Assembly (NCBI GenBank): GCA_023489135.1
Contig: JAMDCE010000623.1
Coordinates: forward strand, 1-10,774
Origin: Chloroflexota bacterium
GTDB taxonomy: Bacteria > Chloroflexota > Chloroflexia > JAMDCE01
Direction of reading: 5' to 3'
Length of the DNA stretch: 10,774 nucleotides
In this document: positions 1 to 6,765 of the stretch, piece by piece
Layout of the letters: each line of letters begins with the position of its first letter
Numbering within the stretch: the stretch's first letter is position 1
The notes under the pieces: model-generated
What the model was told of the DNA's origin: nothing
Seen by the model: only the letters and a program-made list of their open reading frames with translations
Database searches by the model: none
Translations under genes and position numbers: made by a program

Positions 1-1065
1 CACGCTTACCGAGACCACCAGAACCCCACCGATGGACTTGCGGATGGGGCTAATCAGGAAAGCAAAGAACGGGATGAAGAAGCTGCCAGCCATCGCCAAC
101 CAGAAGACCGGGGCGGCGAAGTCTATGGTCTGCGCCTGGAGAACGGCTACATCGGTCTTGACATTGCCATACCAGAACACCATGAAATTAGCGACCCAGA
201 AGTAGAACCAGGCCACCACCGTAGCCAGCAACAGATTGCCGAGATTGTGGAACAAGTCTCTACCAAGGTAGTCTGGGAATCCCGGAACTCGCCGAAGGAG
301 CGCTATGGCTATGACTAACGCACCGGTGCCAGCGTTGAAGAGACCAACCACGGTGAAGGGAAGAAAGACAGGGCTATCCCAGGCCGGAACCAGCGCCTGG
401 GAAAACTCCACGGCCAGAATGCTCTGGGTGGTCACATAGAGGATAAGCATGACGAACCCGAGTATATAAGTGGTCCTCAGCAAGATGCGCCATTGACCGT
501 CGCTGCCTTGCCACCCTATCGACAGCAACTCATAGAATCTTCGGCTTCGCCCTGCTCGGCAGGCTTGCAGTGCCAGATCCGGGATCATATCGACGTAGAG
601 TAGCAGCAGAGCGCCAACGTAGTAGACCACGATCACCAGAGAAACCCAAACCAAAGGAGGACCGAGATTGCGAAAGAGGGAGCGCTCCGACGGCCAGGGC
701 ATCAACTGCCCCAGGCCATAAAGCATAACGACCGCGACGGGAGCAAATACGGCTGTCGCATACGCCGGCCTGACTAAAGGGCGGCGCCAGTCTCCGCCCG
801 TGAGCCTCAGCAGCGCGATTAGGGCCGGGCCGCTCTGGCTAATGCCAACAAAGAAGACAAGGGTGGCCAGATAGATGGCGATGAAACCGGGGCTAGGTCC
901 GGCCGCGACCCGCTGGTAGAACGCGACAACGCTGGCGATGAGAACAAGGATGGAGATTCCCACGGTAATAAAGAACCAGGGACGCGCCGTCGTGGTGAGG
1001 CGAAGCAGAACATCTTCCACTCTCTCCTGGGGTCGCATACTCAGATGCTCAAAGGCCTCGCTCAT
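1..1065 (-). CDS. nrfD: NrfD/PsrC-family quinone-interacting membrane subunit (ActC/QrcD-like), C-terminus cut by window edge
   Basis: The frame is open from the ATG at 1065 to the left edge: 355 residues visible, no stop. It is almost wholly hydrophobic, with about eight to nine membrane helices visible (the family has eight to ten). Family-like segments are GISQSG (74-79) followed by a WRRP stretch (93-96), and a helix with HNLGN (273-277) leading into FWYGN (297-301), which resembles the quinone-site region of ActC-type proteins. Inferred role: quinone oxidation or reduction in the membrane, exchanging electrons with the ferredoxin-like subunit encoded just upstream. A strong ribosome binding site (AAAGGAGGT, 1071-1079) lies 5 bases before the ATG. 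The start overlaps the end of the upstream gene by 17 bp, suggesting translational coupling. The His of the usual ActC GxxHAG motif appears as Gln here, and the segment after FWYGN lacks the usual acidic pair. Whether it is ActC-, QrcD- or PsrC-like cannot be settled without the rest. Confidence 0.93.
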   Translation of the reverse strand, partial: MSEAFEHLSMRPQERVEDVLLRLTTTARPWFFITVGISILVLIASVVAFYQRVAAGPSPGFIAIYLATLVFFVGISQSGPALIALLRLTGGDWRRPLVRPAYATAVFAPVAVVMLYGLGQLMPWPSERSLFRNLGPPLVWVSLVIVVYYVGALLLLYVDMIPDLALQACRAGRSRRFYELLSIGWQGSDGQWRILLRTTYILGFVMLILYVTTQSILAVEFSQALVPAWDSPVFLPFTVVGLFNAGTGALVIAIALLRRVPGFPDYLGRDLFHNLGNLLLATVVAWFYFWVANFMVFWYGNVKTDVAVLQAQTIDFAAPVFWLAMAGSFFIPFFAFLISPIRKSIGGVLVVSVSV

Positions 1066-1750
1066 CGATTACCTCCTTTAGGTACACCACCGACGGCTCG
1101 GTGCCCAGATCCTCGTGGAATCTGTAGCGCCGCGGACTCTGGGCTAGCTTCGAAACCGCGCTGTTGGGATCATCGAGGTTGCCGAAAACGATGGCTCCAG
1201 GCGGGCAAGTCTGAGCGCAGGCGGGTTGTATCTCTCCATCGGCCACCTCACGTCCCTCATCCCTGGCTCGCCGCTTCGCCTCCACGATTCGCTGGATGCA
1301 GAAGGTGCACTTCTCGATGATGCCTTTTACCCGAACCGTGACATCCGGGTTTAGTTGCTGCGGGAGGGGATCGGGGAAGACGGGATCAAGCCAGTTGAAG
1401 ACACGGACCTCGTAGGGGCAGTTGTTGCCGCAGAAGCGTGTCCCCACGCAGCGGTTATAGACCTGCGCGTTCAATCCCTCGGGCGTATGGTGGGTGGCAT
1501 AGACCGGGCAGACGGGCTCGCAAGGGGCGTTACCACACTGCTGGCAGAGTATGGGCATGAATTTGGCGCGGATATTGGGGTATTCACCTTCCCAATAGCG
1601 CTCGATGCGGATCCAGTTGTGGTGCCGGCCCCGCAAAGAATAATCTTCGGTCGAAAGAGTCATGTTGTTCTCGGCGTGGCAGGCGGTAACGCAGGCGCTA
1701 CAGCCAGTGCAGCGGTCCAGGTCGATAACCATGCCCCAGTGGTAACTCAT
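1049..1750 (-). CDS. 4Fe-4S ferredoxin-type electron-transfer subunit (ActB2/QrcC/NrfC-like)
   Basis: A 233-residue protein with four cysteine groups: C14-C17-C20-C24; C69-C72-C77-C81; C101-C107-C111 (three cysteines only); and C148-C151-C178-C182. By family knowledge this pattern gives three [4Fe-4S] clusters and one [3Fe-4S] cluster, as in ActB C-terminal domains and QrcC. The local sequence NRCVGTRFCGNNCPYEVR is very close to that family. It should wire the large periplasmic subunit to the NrfD subunit. It has no signal peptide, so export would be by hitch-hiking with the Tat-targeted partner (inference). The ATG at 1750 has AGAGGAGA upstream at 6-7 bases. The gene begins 16 bp after the large-subunit stop and its last 17 bp overlap the NrfD start. 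The C-terminal VVYLKEV segment is typical of the family. Function as an electron-transfer subunit is secure; the exact complex type is inferred from neighbours. Confidence 0.95.
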   Translation of the reverse strand: MSYHWGMVIDLDRCTGCSACVTACHAENNMTLSTEDYSLRGRHHNWIRIERYWEGEYPNIRAKFMPILCQQCGNAPCEPVCPVYATHHTPEGLNAQVYNRCVGTRFCGNNCPYEVRVFNWLDPVFPDPLPQQLNPDVTVRVKGIIEKCTFCIQRIVEAKRRARDEGREVADGEIQPACAQTCPPGAIVFGNLDDPNSAVSKLAQSPRRYRFHEDLGTEPSVVYLKEVIDERGL

Positions 1751-1766
1751 CAGCCGTCTCCTCTGG

Positions 1767-4007
1767 TCACCTCAGTACTTCTGTCTGAACGATGGGCGCG
1801 TCCGGCACTTCCCTGGTCATTCCTTCCAGTTTGGGCAACCGGACCGATTGACCGGTCTTGGTGATTTTGACTCTGGTGGTCCCCCAGGCCAGGCCGCCGG
1901 TTTGTGGCTGGACGGAGGGTGCCAGGATCTTCAAGGGATTGACTCCTCGGTTCTGGGCGTACCGGCCATAAGAAGTGTGGCCCTGGCCGACAGGCAGGCT
2001 CACCAGGTCCTCGGGGATGGCGGGGTAGACGTACACCGGCGCTTCGATTGCCCCCTGAGTCGACTCCACTTTGACAATGTCTCCCTCCTCCAGGCTCAGC
2101 CGCCGGGCCGTGGTGGGATTCAGCTCCACCCAGGAACCCCAGGTCATCATAGTGGTGGGATCCGGCAATTCCTGCAACCAGGGCTGGTTTGCGCCCCGGC
2201 CATCCCTCAAGGCGATGGATGGGTACAGGTGAAGGTAGAAAGGATATTCCTTGGGATCACCCTCGAATCTTGGTTCCTCAAAACTCAGAGACGGAAATGA
2301 GGTGGCCTTCCCGCCCTCGGGCTTGGCGAGTTCGTCCCACCAGCCGCCCTGTGCCAGCAGATGAATCCAGAAGCGCTCAAAGTCGGCTTCCGATGCGCCG
2401 GCCTGCTGCAGTCCTTTGGCCGTTTCCCTGAGCAAGTCCATAGAATTCCCCCAGGGGAGCGCCTTGGCGCTGGCTCCGCCAAGCTGGGCGGCCACGGTCA
2501 GAAGGACGTCCATGGCCGATCGCGTGTTGTAGATCGGTTCCACCACCGGCTGCTGGAGTCCGAGGGTAGGAAGGCCGGCTCCGGGCTCGGGGACATCATC
2601 TCCCCACTGCTCCAAATAGGTGTGACTGGGCAAAATGAGATCAGCCAGATTGGTCGTTTCGTCCATGAAAGAGGAGAAACTGACGACGAAAGGTACCTTC
2701 TCCAGGGCCTGCGAGAATCCCACGCCCGCCGGCAGAGCATAGACCGGGTTGGTATCCAGGAGCATCAAGACCTCGACCGACGATGGCTTCCCCGACCGCA
2801 TCCGGTCGACCAGGGCTACGGTATCTCGGAAGGTGTCTCGTGGATTCAGGCTGGCCAGCTCCGCCAATGGAACAGTGGGAGTGCAGAGAACACCGCCCTT
2901 TTGTCCCACGTTGCCCACCAGGACATTCAAGGCGTTGGCCGCTACCAGGGCCGCCAAGCCGTTGCTGTTGGCGGCGGCCGGTCCGCCGGCCAGGGCCAGG
3001 CCACGCTTGGCCGCAAACTCTTTGCCCAGGCGAGTTATGGTTTGGGTGGGCACGCCGGTAAGTCGAGACGCCTCTCCCGGCGAGAACTTATCCAGAACCG
3101 ACCGGGAATCGCGGCCGATAATCACTCCGGCGGCCTGGTTCCCTTCATCGGTGATAACCTTGGCTAGGCCCAGAGCCAGCGCTGCTTCGGTTCCGGGAAT
3201 AATGGAAATCCATTCGTCGGCGTTGGCGGCCGTCAGAGAATGGCGCGTCTCCACGTGGATAAAGCGCGGTCTCTCGGAACGACCCTGCCGCATTTGGCCG
3301 AAGGCAACGCCGTACTGCACCGGCGAAAGCCAGGTCTCCAGGAACGGTGCGCCAAAAGAGAGGAGGAAATTGGCGTTGCCAATATCGTACACCGGTAAAT
3401 CCTCCCGACCGTAGACCAATCGGGTGGCCGCTCGGAGCGCATCTCGACCTTCCAGCATTCCGTTGGAATCGAACGACACGTGGCGGCCGCCCTGGGACTG
3501 AGTAAAGAGATCGGCGATGAGGCCCTGGTGCCCGCGCAAGGGACCGGTGAAGAAGACCAGGCCGTCGCCACGTCTCTTGGACTGCAGGTCTTTGAGCTTG
3601 TTGGTCAGGGTGTCGATGGCCTCGTCCCAGGAAATCTCCTGGAAACTCCCAGAGCCCCTTTCGCCAGAGCGGCGAAGGGGGGCCTTCAAGCGATCGGGAT
3701 TGTAGAGAGCCTGGAGACCGGATTGACCCAGGGCGCAGAGTCTTCCAGCATTGAGCGGGTAAGCCGGGTTGCCCTCGATCTTCTTCGCTCGACCCTCCCT
3801 GTTGCGGACGATAATACCGCAACCGGCCGGGCACTGCTGGCAAATGGAGGAGTACCAGTTGGCCACTCCGGGGACGAAGCCTTCGGGGTCCTTCAAGCGG
3901 GGTAGGATTAGCGGGACGTCTCCCTCCGCCTCCGCGCTTCCCTCGCCTATCAGGACCGAGGAAGCTGCGCCGACACCGATCAACTTCAGAAACTCACGAC
4001 GCCTCAA
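1767..4007 (-). CDS. Molybdopterin-oxidoreductase-family large subunit, Tat-exported (ActB1/QrcB-like), probably without Mo
   Basis: A 746-residue protein. The N-terminus RRREFLKLIG followed by a hydrophobic stretch and an Ala-rich cleavage region is a twin-arginine signal. C56-x2-C59-x3-C63 ... C91 is the motif for the N-terminal [4Fe-4S] (FS0) cluster. The Mo-bisMGD fold follows (SWDEAID at 126-132, a segment around YDIGNANFLLSFG at 207-219), and a C-terminal dinucleotide-binding-like domain has WVELNP and SLEEGDIVKVES. Where most family members carry a Cys, Sec or similar Mo ligand (about residues 179-190, FDSNGMLEGRDA) there is no cysteine. The only fifth Cys is in a GGVLC segment far downstream. 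Loss of Mo is known in ActB1 and QrcB, so a structural or electron-relay role is likely. Start: TTG at 4007 is chosen because AGGAGGT (4012-4018) lies 4 bases upstream; an in-frame ATG at 4031 has no ribosome binding site and would overlap the cytochrome gene. Open frame upstream to 4532 is antisense-phase overlap with the cytochrome gene. Confidence 0.93.
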   Translation of the reverse strand: MRRREFLKLIGVGAASSVLIGEGSAEAEGDVPLILPRLKDPEGFVPGVANWYSSICQQCPAGCGIIVRNREGRAKKIEGNPAYPLNAGRLCALGQSGLQALYNPDRLKAPLRRSGERGSGSFQEISWDEAIDTLTNKLKDLQSKRRGDGLVFFTGPLRGHQGLIADLFTQSQGGRHVSFDSNGMLEGRDALRAATRLVYGREDLPVYDIGNANFLLSFGAPFLETWLSPVQYGVAFGQMRQGRSERPRFIHVETRHSLTAANADEWISIIPGTEAALALGLAKVITDEGNQAAGVIIGRDSRSVLDKFSPGEASRLTGVPTQTITRLGKEFAAKRGLALAGGPAAANSNGLAALVAANALNVLVGNVGQKGGVLCTPTVPLAELASLNPRDTFRDTVALVDRMRSGKPSSVEVLMLLDTNPVYALPAGVGFSQALEKVPFVVSFSSFMDETTNLADLILPSHTYLEQWGDDVPEPGAGLPTLGLQQPVVEPIYNTRSAMDVLLTVAAQLGGASAKALPWGNSMDLLRETAKGLQQAGASEADFERFWIHLLAQGGWWDELAKPEGGKATSFPSLSFEEPRFEGDPKEYPFYLHLYPSIALRDGRGANQPWLQELPDPTTMMTWGSWVELNPTTARRLSLEEGDIVKVESTQGAIEAPVYVYPAIPEDLVSLPVGQGHTSYGRYAQNRGVNPLKILAPSVQPQTGGLAWGTTRVKITKTGQSVRLPKLEGMTREVPDAPIVQTEVLR

Positions 4008-4011
4008 GTGG

Positions 4012-4018
4012 GACCTCC
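4012..4018 (-). promoter_or_regulatory. Ribosome binding site that fixes a TTG start
   Basis: AGGAGGT on the minus strand sits between the cytochrome stop (TGA, 4019-4021) and the TTG at 4007. The alternative ATG at 4031 is preceded by GTCAGTATCGATTGCTACAC, which has no Shine-Dalgarno match. Confidence 0.7.
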
Positions 4019-4672
4019 TCAGCGATGGCATGTGTAGCAATCGATACTGACCTGTCGGGCGGTATGGCAGTCGATGCACCAGCCCATGGCCGGCTTGAAC
4101 CGATCCTGGAACCAGACAGGCTCGGTTAAATCGTTTGAAGCGTTGGGCTTGTGACAGTCTAAGCACCCGAGGCCGCTGTTGACGTGACGATCGTGGGTGA
4201 AGTACACGAAATCCGGAAGATAGGTGACTCTGGCCCAGGGAATTGGCTCCTGGCGTTGCCAGTACCCGAAGACCTTCTCGACCTCCGGATTCTGCGGAAT
4301 AACGACGCGGTGGCAGCCGATGCAGGTCTCCACGCTGGGAATTCCCGCGATGGATGATTTGGAGGCATACTGGTGGCAGTAGAGACAAGGGATTTGGTTG
4401 CCCTGGGCGTGGGTGGAGTGCCAGAAATAGATGGGCTGGTCGGGGACTTTTTCGTGAAACCCAACAAAGAAGAAGTAGATGAGAAATCCGGCCACGATGA
4501 CTACGACCCCGGCCAATCCCACCGCGACCCACCGAATCACGGGTGCGATGATCTCGTAAAGGGTGAAGTCTCTAAGCGAATTGGAGAGTCTCCGCTTGAG
4601 GGCAGTCGGAACGGCCAGCACGGCCAGAAAGCTAAGGGCGAGACCGGCGAGAGCTTGGACGAGTCGCTTCAT
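4019..4672 (-). CDS. Membrane-anchored pentaheme cytochrome c (ActA-like)
   Basis: A 217-residue protein with five CxxCH heme-binding motifs at 96-100, 117-121, 170-174, 199-203 and 212-216. Extra histidines suited to axial ligation lie at 85, 88, 160 and 163. The order and spacing (FWHSTHAQ before heme 1, the segment LPDFVYFTHDRHV before heme 3, MGWCIDCH at heme 4) match the pentaheme ActA subunit of Alternative Complex III. The related QrcA has six hemes. Two hydrophobic segments precede the heme domain (about 5-23 and 45-70), separated by a basic stretch (KRRLSNSLRD). Positive-inside reasoning puts that loop in the cytoplasm and the hemes in the periplasm. The protein ends one residue after the fifth motif. 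It is the first gene of the operon; its ATG at 4672 has GGAAAGG just upstream. It is expected to exchange electrons between the complex and soluble periplasmic carriers. Confidence 0.95.
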   Translation of the reverse strand: MKRLVQALAGLALSFLAVLAVPTALKRRLSNSLRDFTLYEIIAPVIRWVAVGLAGVVVIVAGFLIYFFFVGFHEKVPDQPIYFWHSTHAQGNQIPCLYCHQYASKSSIAGIPSVETCIGCHRVVIPQNPEVEKVFGYWQRQEPIPWARVTYLPDFVYFTHDRHVNSGLGCLDCHKPNASNDLTEPVWFQDRFKPAMGWCIDCHTARQVSIDCYTCHR

Positions 4673-5072
4673 TACCTTTCCATTGCCGACCTGCGGCGTT
4701 GTCAGATACGCGTTGCATCAGTCTGTGGCAGGTATTTCGCCCGGACCCCCTTCACCAGAAGTCGCGAGTTCTTAACCGAACCAGGAAACGTGAGTGGATA
4801 ACGAGAGAAGAGAGGGCCGACTCTTGAAGCCCATTGCCAGCAGGCACCCCCTCCGGGGCCTTGAATAGCAAGAACTATGCCACCCGGCCAGTAGCCGATC
4901 TATCGGCGCTCGCTAGCTTTTCCTGAACCAAGTTTCGGTTGATGGCAAGGGGGGCGATGAGCTGCGATGGGATGAAGTATAGGCAAAGGGTTAGGTGCCG
5001 CTCGACGATACCGGCGATTCCCTGGCGGCAGACGTCGCGGGAGTCATACCACGACCTGAGGGCGGGAGTTGG
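4673..5072. other. 400-bp stretch without a convincing gene; upstream region of the redox operon
   Basis: This stretch separates the DUF488 stop from the cytochrome start, and the operon promoter should lie within it. I see no convincing -35/-10 pair. The DUF488 reading frame stays open for 65 codons after its TAG, to another TAG at 4875-4877, but that extension has no start codon of its own. A small 6-bp inverted repeat (GCCGAT/ATCGGC, 4894-4907) has only a 2-base loop and no T tract. Confidence 0.5.
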
Positions 5073-5630
5073 CTAAGCTTGCGTTTCCAACGATTCGGCT
5101 GGATAGGTGAGGCTTAGGCCATCTACCTTCGCCCAGGGAGTGAGCGAATGGGGCCGGGTGCTTTTCTCCGATAGGATATGCTCCACCTCAATCCCGCGGA
5201 GCGATAGAGCGTCGGCAATGAGAGACCGGTGACAGCGCCATGGCACCGTCTCCGCGCACATCAAGGCGATGCGCTCTCTGCTGGCCATTTCAATCACTTT
5301 CTGCAGGTTTTCCTCAAATTCCGGGGTCTGCATATAGTCGGCAAAGCCTCGGAAAGAGGCATTGCGCCAGGCGGTGTTAACCGAGTTGGCGTGGGGATGA
5401 CGGAGACCGCCCAGCCCGGAAGCGTGAAGGTATTCGATTCCCGCGGCCTTGAGCGTCTCGGGCAGCGTGTCGCCGTTGAACTGGGGATTGTGGCGGGAGC
5501 GCGGCACGGTGCGCACATCCACAACTCTTGAGACTCCATGCTCTTTCAAGAGATGGATCAATTCGTCCAGAGTCCGGGTGGCGTGTCCGATGGTAAAGAC
5601 GGTGGCAGTTGTTCTTGGTTCAGGTTTCAT
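5073..5630 (-). CDS. DUF488 domain protein
   Basis: A 185-residue protein from the ATG at 5630. DUF488 hallmarks are present in order: TIGH (13-16), DVRTVPRSRHNPQF (38-51), LGGLRHPH (73-80), FADYMQTPEF (96-105), LMCAE (123-127) and CHRSLIA (133-139), then a strand around GIEVEHI. The family is widespread and its biochemical role is not established; the conserved Cys and His of MCAE..CHR may form a functional site. Length is normal for the family. Start choice is uncertain: the ATG at 5630 has no clear ribosome binding site, while a GTG at 5681 would add 17 residues and has AAGG close upstream. I prefer 5630 because the conserved domain normally begins near the N-terminus. It stands alone between the redox operon and the toxin-antitoxin pair, on the same strand as both. 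Confidence 0.9.
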   Translation of the reverse strand: MKPEPRTTATVFTIGHATRTLDELIHLLKEHGVSRVVDVRTVPRSRHNPQFNGDTLPETLKAAGIEYLHASGLGGLRHPHANSVNTAWRNASFRGFADYMQTPEFEENLQKVIEMASRERIALMCAETVPWRCHRSLIADALSLRGIEVEHILSEKSTRPHSLTPWAKVDGLSLTYPAESLETQA

Positions 5631-5786
5631 TTGACGACCGGTGTCCGGCCCTGCGATTCCTCTTTCGTCAACGAGTTCCACATACCTTACGCTTGTCTCC
5701 CCTCTGCCAAGCGCTTTCGGAAGCGGTCCGGCTGGTTCAGCCCGTACTCGGTGGAATTTGGACTAATGAAGCTAGAGGGAAGAAGA

Positions 5787-5802
5787 GAGGGCCATCGCCC
5801 TC
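5787..5802 (-). terminator. Weak intrinsic terminator after the toxin gene
   Basis: On the minus strand GAGGGC-GATG-GCCCTC (6-bp stem, 4-base loop) is followed by TCTTCTTCCC. It lies 15 bp after the toxin stop. The stem is short and the tail is mixed T/C, so this is tentative. Confidence 0.35.
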
Positions 5803-5816
5803 GCTCTCGTTGGCTG

Positions 5817-6074
5817 CTATCGGTAGGCCTTGTCGCGGGATAGCACGGCGAGAGCGTACATCGTGCCTGTTTTCGTTTCCCAACGCATGATCACTCGCCA
5901 GCGACCTACCCTGATGCGCCAGCAGTCGCGGGTGCCGGCCATCTTCTCCTTGTCCACGGAGGCGGGATCGATAATTAGCCGGTTCAGGGCTAGGCGGACG
6001 GCTTCACAGTCGGGGTCGGGAAGGTTATCCAGGTCTTTCTCGGCCTTCGGTGTGATGATGAGCCTCCAGGGCAT
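5817..6074 (-). CDS. RelE/ParE-superfamily toxin of a type II toxin-antitoxin pair
   Basis: An 85-residue protein. An N-terminal strand (WRLIITPKA) and a helical AEKDLDNLP segment lead into a loop with IDPASVDKEKMAG, then the family core WRIRVGRWRVIMRW (52-65) and a final strand ending LSRDKAYR (78-85). This is the normal size and layout of a RelE/ParE toxin. RelE members cleave mRNA at the ribosome and ParE members act on gyrase; the basic core and the terminal Arg/Tyr lean towards the RelE side, but I would not assign the target. The ATG at 6074 is preceded by GAGGGGAAG at a good distance. The frame is open further upstream to 6203, but that part overlaps the antitoxin gene and lacks family similarity. 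It starts 10 bp after the antitoxin stop, so the two are co-transcribed. Confidence 0.87.
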   Translation of the reverse strand: MPWRLIITPKAEKDLDNLPDPDCEAVRLALNRLIIDPASVDKEKMAGTRDCWRIRVGRWRVIMRWETKTGTMYALAVLSRDKAYR

Positions 6075-6084
6075 CTGCTTCCCC

Positions 6085-6375
6085 TCACTTTTTCTTGCAG
6101 AGTCGGGCCTCCACAATTTCCCAGGGCGTGCCTTCGCCTCGCGCGATCTGTTCCTCCGCTTCGCGGATGCTCTCCAGTTCTTCGGCCGTCGGGGGCTCAC
6201 CAACCGGCGCCTTCACCAGTGCTTCTAGCAGCGCGGGTAGCGAATAGCGTCTGGCCGTTTCTCTCACACTGAATCTGACGGCCTCAGAGATCGTTCTGAT
6301 TCCTGTCTCACGCTGAATCAGGCTCAGATAGCTGCGGTCCTCCTCGGTCAGTCTGATGACGGTAGGCTTAGCCAT
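6085..6375 (-). CDS. Antitoxin of the RelE/ParE-type pair, ribbon-helix-helix-like N-terminus
   Basis: A 96-residue protein. Residues 4-10 (PTVIRLT) can form the DNA-contacting strand, followed by two helices (EEDRSYLSLIQRETG and TISEAVRFSVRETARRY): the ribbon-helix-helix pattern of many antitoxins. The C-terminal half is acidic (PPTAEELESIREAEEQIARGEG), as expected for a toxin-wrapping tail, and ends with three lysines. The ATG at 6375 is chosen because GGGAGGAGGG (6383-6392) lies 7-8 bases upstream. The frame stays open to 6720, but that would run through the promoter and operator. Position directly before the toxin, and an inverted repeat in its promoter, support autorepression by the antitoxin (inference from family behaviour). 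Confidence 0.85.
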   Translation of the reverse strand: MAKPTVIRLTEEDRSYLSLIQRETGIRTISEAVRFSVRETARRYSLPALLEALVKAPVGEPPTAEELESIREAEEQIARGEGTPWEIVEARLCKKK

Positions 6376-6408
6376 GACCGTGCCCTCCTCCCTTTGCTTC
6401 TTATCTAT

Positions 6409-6438
6409 AGTATATCGCGGTGATATACATATCGTCAA
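6409..6438 (-). promoter_or_regulatory. Sigma-70-type promoter of the toxin-antitoxin operon
   Basis: On the minus strand TTGACG (6433-6438) and TATACT (6409-6414) are separated by 18 bases. Both boxes are one mismatch from consensus. A start point near 6402 would give a leader of about 27 bases that contains the antitoxin ribosome binding site. Confidence 0.7.
6410..6428. promoter_or_regulatory. Probable operator: perfect inverted repeat inside the toxin-antitoxin promoter
   Basis: GTATATC-GCGGT-GATATAC: 7-bp perfect arms with a 5-base spacer. It covers most of the spacer and the -10 box, so a bound antitoxin dimer pair would block RNA polymerase. The AT-rich arms stand out from the GC-rich surroundings. 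Confidence 0.65.
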
Positions 6439-6765
6439 GGGATTATCGTCGATCCGGCTATCTGGACGCTTCGGGACTTGGCCCCGGTTCTGGCCCAGGC
6501 ACAGAGTCGCGGCAACCCGACGCTGGTTATCCTCGACGCAGTGCAAACTGCGGCGGAGCGAGGGTGGGGAAGGGGGTGGAGGAGAATCGCCGTCGCTGTT
6601 TCCGGCCGGCAAGACGCCCTGCGAGGACGCCGCTTTCCGTCCTGCGTTACTTTTCACTTTTGCAAGTGCGTTCTCATGCCGGCCATGAAGCGTTATTCGG
6701 GGGCCGGTAGGCCAGGACACGGCGGCCCTTGCCGGAATCCATCATCCGCTCAAGGGCGAGGGCTT
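6439..6765. other. 327-bp stretch without a convincing gene
   Basis: It lies between the toxin-antitoxin promoter and the phosphatase stop. Open frames exist on both strands but are rich in Arg, Pro and Gly and have no ribosome binding site. I see no clear terminator for the phosphatase gene; only short GC-rich self-complementary patches such as GGCC-GGTA-GGCC. Confidence 0.5.

Noticed and set aside
2361..3167. Long plus-strand frames antisense to the large subunit (also 1355-1864, 1848-2300 and 2749-3414)
   Set aside because: Shadow frames of a GC-rich gene; no ribosome binding sites, no recognisable motifs, and the minus-strand gene is certain.
4008..4532. N-terminal extension of the molybdopterin-family frame by 175 codons
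   Set aside because: It overlaps the heme-coding part of the cytochrome gene in another phase, is Arg/Ser/Pro-rich, and would bury the Tat signal; the TTG at 4007 has a proper ribosome binding site.
4894..4907. Inverted repeat GCCGAT-CT-ATCGGC as a terminator
   Set aside because: A 2-base loop is sterically poor and no T tract follows directly on either strand.
6075..6203. 43-residue N-terminal extension of the toxin
   Set aside because: It overlaps the antitoxin coding sequence and is Arg/Lys-rich with no family similarity; the ATG at 6074 has a ribosome binding site.
6376..6720. Upstream extension of the antitoxin frame
   Set aside because: It runs through the promoter, operator and ribosome binding site, and its sequence is low-complexity and Pro/Ser-rich.
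6674..6745. Short minus-strand frame (ATG at 6745, 23 residues) after the phosphatase
   Set aside because: Too short, no ribosome binding site, no conserved pattern; only its composition looked protein-like.
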